NCBI GenBank assembly: GCA_023257955.1
Contig: JALRAY010000016.1
Coordinates: 1-18,748 of the forward strand
Direction of reading: 5' to 3'
DNA: 18,748 nt
DNA from: Amoebophilaceae bacterium
Lineage (GTDB): Bacteria > Bacteroidota > Bacteroidia > Cytophagales > Amoebophilaceae
The notes below the pieces were generated by a model. The model did no database searches. It worked only from the letters and a program-made list of their open reading frames with translations, and was not told the DNA's origin. How positions within the stretch are numbered: the first letter of the stretch is position 1; the number at the start of each line of letters is the position of its first letter. The translations under genes were made by a program, and so were the position numbers. Shown here piece after piece: positions 14,541 to 18,748 of this stretch.

Positions 14541-16382
14541 ATGGATACTCAAACAACGACCATTCCCAAACGCGGCGGCATAGGCTCCGATGACTTTAAA
14601 AAGTTAGTCAGCAAAAACTCCTACGTAGATAAAAGCCTCTTTATAAAAGACATCATCGAGGATGCACACGATGTGATTCTCATCACCCGCCCTCGTCGCT
14701 GGGGCAAATCCTCCAACATGAGCCTGCTTCAAACCTTTTTAGAGCTAGAGGTAGATAAAGTAGGGAATCTCTTGCCTGAAGCAAAGAAGGGAAATACAGT
14801 CTACTTTACGGGAGGGATGATACAAGATGGCAAGAAACAAATAGCCCATGCAGGCCTAAAAATATTGCAGGAAGCTGATATCATGGAAGAGCTTGGGCAA
14901 CATCCGGTGATTCTGATCAACTTCAAAGACTTAGGCGGATGGTCTTGTGAACAACTGGAAGAAGGGTTGAAATTGAAGCTTCGAAAAACATTTGATCAAC
15001 ATAAGTATCTGCTAACTAGCACCCAGCTAGACGAGGCGGAGAAAACAACCTTTAGCAGATATTTAACCACCAACATCACAGCAGAAGAATTAAGAGATGG
15101 TCTTAGTTATTTAATGGAGTGCCTCTACAAACACTTTTGCAAGAAAGTATGGGTACTGATAGACGAATACGACAGCGCCATCAATAGAGCGTATGGCAGG
15201 TTTGGGAAAGACGAAGCAAATCCTCACCATTTTAGTAGCGAGTTTCAAAAAGTACTGGATCTCTTTAAGGACGTAATGGGAAGGGCCTTAAAATCCGAAA
15301 CGTTGTTAGAAAAAGGCGTGATCACAGGGATACTCCGCATCGCAAAGGCTAACCTCTTTTCGGAGCTCAATAACTTTACCGAGTATAGCGTGTTAGACAA
15401 GAAATTCTCCTCTTACTATGGCTTTACGCAAGCGGAAGTAGACATGCTGTGTCAACAGCAACAGATTTCAGCAGAGCTGCAAAAAGAGATCAAGGCATGG
15501 TACAATGGCTATAGCTATGGCGACTTGGAGCTTTACAACCCATGGTCCATGGCAAGGTGCCTTTTTGATGATGAACACGCCTTAAAAAACTACTGGGAAG
15601 AGAGTGGCAGCTTTGGATTCATAGCCGACATTATGATAGAGGATGCGGTACAAAAGGAAATACAAACCTATATGCAACCTCCGTATTCCCAAGACAACGT
15701 TTTCGTGAATAACTACATCGACTTCGCCTCCCTTTTTCGCGCGGATGCTCAAACTGTCGTAAGCCTCTTGCTGCATACAGGCTATTTAAATCCAACAGCC
15801 AGCAAAAGCATAGGCACTAGGGTGACTTATACCTTAGGGATACCTAACCAAGAAATCATCGTTGCTTTTGAGAACTTAATCAAAAAGTGGGCCGCCAATA
15901 AACTAAACCGCCACGAAGGAGATTTTAACCCCATCACCATTCCCTTATTGCTGGGCGATGTAGCCCTCTTTCAAAAGCGGCTGAAAGACTTTTTAGGCGG
16001 ATACTTCAGCTTCCGAATCATAAAAGGTAAGCACAGCCACCTGCGCGAAAGCTACTATCATTGCCTCATGATCGGCATACTCGCAGGGCTGCACATCACC
16101 AAGAAGGTAGAACATGAGAAAGAGTCCGGCGAAGGCTATGTAGATACCGTCATCGTGCCGAAGCTTTACCAAGGTGATCAAGCGATTATTCTGGAGTATA
16201 AGTACACCAACAAAAAAGGCAAGCTACAAGCAGAAGCCGCCCTCAAGCAGATCCAGGAAAAGAAATACATCGCTACCATACTCGGTGAAGAGCACATCAA
16301 GAGCGTTTTACAGCTAGGGATCGCCTTTCATAAGAAAGAAGTAGCGGTGGTGCATGAGGTGATAGCATTACCTATAGCATAA
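14541..16382 (+). CDS. AAA-ATPase-like / PD-(D/E)XK nuclease superfamily protein
   Basis: The N-terminal half is the AAA-ATPase-like domain (PF09820 type): SYVDKS (34-39, numbering from an upstream TTG at 14520) followed by the P-loop-like ITRPRRWGKSSNMSLL (55-70), and later VWVLIDEYDSAINRAYG, a Walker B-like strand. The C-terminal part is the PD-(D/E)XK nuclease domain (PF08011 type) with GYVDT (D542), ILEYKY (E559, K561) and a Gln-rich helix EAALKQIQEKKY, so nuclease residues appear intact. I start at ATG 14541 (MDTQTTTIPKRGG). Such proteins are amplified in Amoebophilus and Cardinium-type symbionts as well as in Bacteroides and Fusobacteria; proposed roles include defence or mobile-element functions, but none is established. 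The length of 613 residues is somewhat above the usual 500-580. It stands alone with its own promoter box. The function beyond a likely ATP-dependent nuclease is unknown. Confidence 0.85.
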   Translation: MDTQTTTIPKRGGIGSDDFKKLVSKNSYVDKSLFIKDIIEDAHDVILITRPRRWGKSSNMSLLQTFLELEVDKVGNLLPEAKKGNTVYFTGGMIQDGKKQIAHAGLKILQEADIMEELGQHPVILINFKDLGGWSCEQLEEGLKLKLRKTFDQHKYLLTSTQLDEAEKTTFSRYLTTNITAEELRDGLSYLMECLYKHFCKKVWVLIDEYDSAINRAYGRFGKDEANPHHFSSEFQKVLDLFKDVMGRALKSETLLEKGVITGILRIAKANLFSELNNFTEYSVLDKKFSSYYGFTQAEVDMLCQQQQISAELQKEIKAWYNGYSYGDLELYNPWSMARCLFDDEHALKNYWEESGSFGFIADIMIEDAVQKEIQTYMQPPYSQDNVFVNNYIDFASLFRADAQTVVSLLLHTGYLNPTASKSIGTRVTYTLGIPNQEIIVAFENLIKKWAANKLNRHEGDFNPITIPLLLGDVALFQKRLKDFLGGYFSFRIIKGKHSHLRESYYHCLMIGILAGLHITKKVEHEKESGEGYVDTVIVPKLYQGDQAIILEYKYTNKKGKLQAEAALKQIQEKKYIATILGEEHIKSVLQLGIAFHKKEVAVVHEVIALPIA

Positions 16383-16399
16383 CAGCCTTTTCATCCCCT

Positions 16400-16418
16400 C
16401 TGCTTGCATCCCAAGCAG
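16400..16418. terminator. Short perfect hairpin after the AAA-like/PD-(D/E)XK gene
   Basis: CTGCTTG (16400-16406) and CAAGCAG (16412-16418) form a perfect 7-bp stem with loop CATCC, 18 bases past the stop. No strong U tract follows, so termination is uncertain. The hairpin overlaps the TTG used as the -33 element of the next promoter. Confidence 0.3.
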
Positions 16419-16434
16419 CGCGTATTTAGCTTTG
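16404..16434 (+). promoter_or_regulatory. Bacteroidetes-type promoter for the M23-bactofilin-AtpZ operon
   Basis: TTG (16404-16406), a 20-base spacer and TAGCTTTG (16427-16434) match the TTG/TAnnTTTG pattern. The start of transcription would fall near 16441, about 55 bases before the GTG start of the peptidase gene. Confidence 0.55.
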
Positions 16435-16495
16435 TAAGATAGATAGGCGAACGCAACGCACAAAGTAGTATCCATCCCCATTATTACCTTGCGCA

Positions 16496-17422
16496 GTGAC
16501 TTCGTACATTGCCGGATTCATTAACTACCAGCCCATTATCAAATTGAAAAGAAAACTTACCCAGTGGTTGTTCACCCCGTATCACCTTGTGATTCGCAAT
16601 CAATATAGCTTTGCAGAAAAGATCCCCTTTAACTTTAGCCCTGCCAAGCTGCTTATCTGCGTTTTTTTGGTAACCGTGACCTTTACTTCATTGGGACTAC
16701 TCCTCTCCAACACCATCTTACGAAAGTGGCTGAACCCCGCCTACATAGAACAAGCCAACAAAGACAAGCTAAACGACTTATACGCGTCCCTCGAAAAGCT
16801 AGCAAAAAAAAACGAACTCCAAGATAACTTCATTACAACCTTTCAAAACGCATTAACAGGCAAAGGAGAAGCCGTAGCCAGTGACGAAGGCGGCAACAAT
16901 GAGCCTGTCCCCTCCATACCATACCAAGAAGACAACCAGGAATTCGCCAATCAAGAAGCCTGGAGTGATATCACCAATAAGCCGAACCATCACTATCTAA
17001 CGCCCATATATGCCGCCCACACTAGTGACACTACCCCTAGTATGCTAGCCAATAATGCCGCTTTTGTGCCTCCGGTAGCAGGCGGCGTAATCACCACCCC
17101 TTTTAATACCTACGAACATTATGGATTAGACATTGTTGGCAAAGCCAATGAACCCATCAAAAGCATAGCAGATGGCAAAGTAATCCTAGCAAGCTTTACC
17201 GTAGAAACAGGGTGGGTAATACTCATCCAACATAACGATGGCGTATTGTCATTATACAAACACAATGCCGTATTATTGAAGCAACAAAATGATACCGTCA
17301 AAAAGGGAGAAGCAATCGCGCTGATGGGCAACTCCGGTGAGTTGACTACCGGGCCCCATTTGCACTTTGAACTATGGCATGAAGGACGCCCCATCAACCC
17401 AGAAGACATTATCAAATTTTAA
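16496..17422 (+). CDS. M23-family (LytM-like) membrane-anchored murein peptidase
   Basis: M23 enzymes are zinc peptidases that cut cross-links in peptidoglycan. The 308-residue protein starts at GTG 16496; no in-frame ATG precedes residue 183. Residues 1-48 are cytoplasmic, 49-72 form a single membrane helix, 84-122 a Lys/Glu/Asn-rich possible coiled coil, and 123-185 a low-complexity linker. The catalytic domain (about 190-308) has all ligands: H208-YGL-D212 in EHYGLDIVG, H256 in SLYKHN and H288/H290 in GPHLHFELW. It is therefore probably active in the periplasm, not a degenerate regulator. It leads an operon with bactofilin (37-base gap) and AtpZ. Pairing of M23 peptidases with bactofilins is known in other bacteria, where the cytoskeletal polymer positions the peptidase for cell shape. 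The start codon is the least certain point. Confidence 0.9.
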   Translation: MTSYIAGFINYQPIIKLKRKLTQWLFTPYHLVIRNQYSFAEKIPFNFSPAKLLICVFLVTVTFTSLGLLLSNTILRKWLNPAYIEQANKDKLNDLYASLEKLAKKNELQDNFITTFQNALTGKGEAVASDEGGNNEPVPSIPYQEDNQEFANQEAWSDITNKPNHHYLTPIYAAHTSDTTPSMLANNAAFVPPVAGGVITTPFNTYEHYGLDIVGKANEPIKSIADGKVILASFTVETGWVILIQHNDGVLSLYKHNAVLLKQQNDTVKKGEAIALMGNSGELTTGPHLHFELWHEGRPINPEDIIKF

Positions 17423-17458
17423 TTAAAACCTAACAATCACCTATCAAACACAGAAACT

Positions 17459-17938
17459 ATGTTTACAAAGAGTAATAAAGACGCCCTAACGGCAACCGAA
17501 ATAACTAATTCACACAACATCCTAGGCAACGGCACCACCGTAGAAGGCAGCATTACCACCGCAGGCAACCTGCGCATAGATGGCAAAGTTATCGGCGCCA
17601 TCACCAGCAAAGCCAAACTCATACTAGGGCCCAATGCGTGGGTACAAGGCAATATCATCGCACAAAATGCAGATATAGAAGGGGCTGTAGAAGGCACCAT
17701 AGACGTAAGTGGCTTACTCACCCTCAAACGCACCGCAGCTATCAAAGGCGATATCAGCACAGGCAAGTTGGTCTTTGAAGAAGGCGCTAAATTCAACGGT
17801 AAATGCAAAATGGACGCTTCCTCTCTATTAGCGAAGCCCACCAAAGAAGCACCACAGGCAGCAACAAGCAATGTAACACCAAGCCCAATGAAAGTACCGG
17901 AAGGCAAAGCCCCCACACCAGATGGAAAAGAAAAATAG
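17459..17938 (+). CDS. Bactofilin (polymer-forming cytoskeletal protein)
   Basis: Bactofilins assemble without nucleotide into filaments of stacked right-handed beta-helix units and help to localise wall enzymes. The 159-residue protein has the DUF583 domain at about 20-118: NILGNGTTVEGSITTAGNLR, then IDGKVIGAITSKAKLILGPN, with the hydrophobic-Gly periodicity continuing to GAKFNGKCKM. A short N-terminal tail and a Pro/Lys/Ala-rich C-terminal tail (120-159) flank it, the usual arrangement. The start is ATG at 17459. It follows the M23 peptidase directly and its last 17 bases overlap the atpZ start, which indicates translational coupling. No membrane segment is present, so it acts at the cytoplasmic face, probably through the peptidase's short cytoplasmic N-terminus (inference). 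Confidence 0.92.
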   Translation: MFTKSNKDALTATEITNSHNILGNGTTVEGSITTAGNLRIDGKVIGAITSKAKLILGPNAWVQGNIIAQNADIEGAVEGTIDVSGLLTLKRTAAIKGDISTGKLVFEEGAKFNGKCKMDASSLLAKPTKEAPQAATSNVTPSPMKVPEGKAPTPDGKEK

Positions 17939-18152
17939 CCCCCTCGCTACCTACTATCAGTATACCTCCCTAGGCTTTCAAATGGTCACCTTGATGGGTA
18001 TTAGCATGTGGCTAGGGTTGAAACTCGACAGGTATTGCGCATACCGCTTCCCCGTGTTTTTGAGCACCTTTTCATTGCTCGCCACCATCCTATGCACCTA
18101 TGGCACCATTCGCAAGCTGCTCCATCAACACAAGCAACAGCAGCAAGAATAA
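17922..18152 (+). CDS. atpZ: AtpZ/AtpI-type F0F1-ATPase accessory protein
   Basis: This 76-residue membrane protein fits the AtpZ family (ATPase_gene1), small proteins encoded in front of F-type ATP synthase genes and thought to help c-ring assembly or ion supply. It has two helices (about 17-36 and 44-64) joined by a short loop. The family pattern YxxLGxQ.....G...GxxLD appears as YTSLGFQMVTLMGISMWLG, then LKLD (33-36), and a basic/Gln-rich tail ends the protein. The ATG at 17922 overlaps the bactofilin gene by 17 bases. In other Bacteroidetes the order bactofilin-atpZ-atpB is common, but no atpB follows here; instead there are palindromic repeats and a lipoprotein gene, so the ATP synthase genes must lie elsewhere if they are retained. 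The family call is fairly good for such a small protein. Confidence 0.75.
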   Translation: MEKKNSPLATYYQYTSLGFQMVTLMGISMWLGLKLDRYCAYRFPVFLSTFSLLATILCTYGTIRKLLHQHKQQQQE

Positions 18153-18207
18153 CACGAAAAGGCACAGAATTATACATCCCAATAGCAATGCAATAACACA
18201 CATGTAT

Positions 18208-18215
18208 TACCTTTG
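18208..18215 (+). promoter_or_regulatory. -7 box TACCTTTG upstream of the terminal lipoprotein gene
   Basis: It matches TAnnTTTG and is followed by C. It lies about 200 bases before the lipoprotein ATG, so its transcript would carry the palindromic elements in the leader. No -33 TTG is seen. Confidence 0.35.
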
Positions 18216-18280
18216 CACACAAATACTTTTAACACAGCTAAAAAGCTACCGGGATACACGTGTTGCAAGGCAAACCACCC

Positions 18281-18352
18281 GTTATTGCGAGGCGCCACCC
18301 CACTTGTCATTGCGAGGAGCCGTAGGCGACGAAGCAAACCATGACGAGTGGG
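18281..18352. repeat. REP-like palindromic element with a partial second copy
   Basis: The core TCATTGCGAGGAGC...GCGACGAAGCAA (18307-18337) resembles a short palindromic repeat scattered in many genomes, including Rickettsia and Wolbachia (from memory). Around it, CCCACTTGTCAT (18299-18310) pairs with ATGACGAGTGGG (18341-18352) over 12 bp with one G-T pair, and GCC-GTA-GGC (18319-18327) forms an inner hairpin. A partial copy, GTTATTGCGAGGCGCC, lies at 18281-18296, and GGCAAACCA (18269-18277) resembles the right half of another copy. Confidence 0.65.
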
Positions 18353-18419
18353 TGTGTGAAGGTAGCAACGTTAAACATGAAGGAAATTTATATTTAATAA
18401 CTAAAACAGATAAATGACT

Positions 18420-18748
18420 ATGAAACAATTGAAAGAATTAATAAAAAAGAACACGCTGCTAGCCTTTGCTACATGCATAGCCTTGAGCAGCATAGTAGGA
18501 GGATGTGCAAATGCATGTGAACAAGGAGAACAAGGAAAAAGCAAGGTTACCATAGCAATCACCAAAGCTGAAAAGAACATTAAAGGAGATGAAGTAGCAA
18601 CCATCAAACTTCAATTAAAAGAAGGCGATGTAAAGCTGAGTGAAGTACGTTACAAATGGACAGGGGCAGATGGATTTGTGACAGCAGATGGCAAACCTCT
18701 ACCCGAAACACTAGCCAAATCGGAAGGCAAAACAGATGATGATGATGA
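18420..18748 (+). CDS. Lipoprotein of unknown function (3' end outside window)
   Basis: An open frame runs from ATG 18420 to the window edge without a stop (109 codons seen); an ATG two codons earlier at 18414 is an alternative start. Residues 1-28 are a lipoprotein signal peptide: KQLKELIKK, a hydrophobic stretch NTLLAFATCIALSSIV and the lipobox VGGC with C29 as the lipidated residue. The mature part begins ANACEQGEQGKSKVTIAI, and the segment to about residue 90 (TIKLQLKEGDVKLSEV, YKWTGADGFV) looks like a beta-rich Ig-like module, which is inference from alternating strands. An acidic DDDD run is reached at the edge. It would sit in the outer or inner membrane facing the periplasm or the surface. 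No family is recognised. Confidence 0.75.
   Translation, partial: MKQLKELIKKNTLLAFATCIALSSIVGGCANACEQGEQGKSKVTIAITKAEKNIKGDEVATIKLQLKEGDVKLSEVRYKWTGADGFVTADGKPLPETLAKSEGKTDDDD

Noticed and set aside
17437..17916. 159-codon open frame antisense to bactofilin
   Set aside because: It mirrors the bactofilin gene almost exactly, has low-complexity Ser/Pro/Leu composition and matches no family; bactofilin's beta-helix periodicity is unmistakable on the other strand.
18281..18352. CRISPR array
   Set aside because: There are only one full and one partial copy, they are palindromic, and no regular spacers or cas genes are present.

Overview
The window looks like part of the chromosome of a reduced, host-associated member of the Bacteroidetes, most likely an Amoebophilus/Cardinium-type endosymbiont (inference; no 16S or marker phylogeny is available here). 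The support is a roughly 1,100-residue SecA, several -7 boxes of the Bacteroidetes type TAnnTTTG with almost no Shine-Dalgarno sequences, an M23 peptidase-bactofilin-AtpZ cluster, an AAA-ATPase-like/PD-(D/E)XK protein of a family known to be amplified in these symbionts, an Rpn-type nuclease remnant, and putatively exported eukaryote-like proteins. Functional clusters are broken up, with a lone nuoC and lone tRNAs.

Layout. 1-336: C-terminal part of MreC. 406-1279: a lipoprotein-type signal peptide and a macro domain lying in two different frames, joined at a C7 tract just after a perfect 10-bp hairpin. 1338-1841: NuoC. 1970-2051: tRNA-Leu(GAG). 2372-5707 (-): SecA. 5708-6291: decayed DNA with an Rpn-like fragment and a truncated signal-peptide ORF. 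6292-6981 (-): membrane-anchored PmtA-like methyltransferase. 7037-7816 (-): DapF. 7817-8179: further decayed DNA. 8180-11286 (-): comEC and miaA. 11378-11451: tRNA with CAU anticodon. 11589-12275: P-loop kinase-like protein with an N-terminal signal segment. 12366-13157: CdaA-type diadenylate cyclase. 13250-14161 (-): FolD. 14541-16382: AAA-like/PD-(D/E)XK protein. 16496-18152: M23 peptidase, bactofilin and AtpZ. 18281-18352: REP-like palindromes. 18420 to the end: start of a lipoprotein.

How the genes fit together. MreC, DapF, the M23 peptidase and bactofilin indicate that a DAP-type peptidoglycan and its shape machinery are kept. CdaA supplies c-di-AMP, which in other bacteria is linked to wall and osmotic homeostasis. 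SecA and three proteins with export or lipoprotein signals (macro-domain protein, P-loop protein, terminal lipoprotein) show an active export route; the first two are candidates for acting outside the cytoplasm, possibly on the host. NuoC and AtpZ point to membrane energetics but are separated from the rest of their complexes. The decayed stretches between intact genes fit a genome that is still losing and rearranging DNA.
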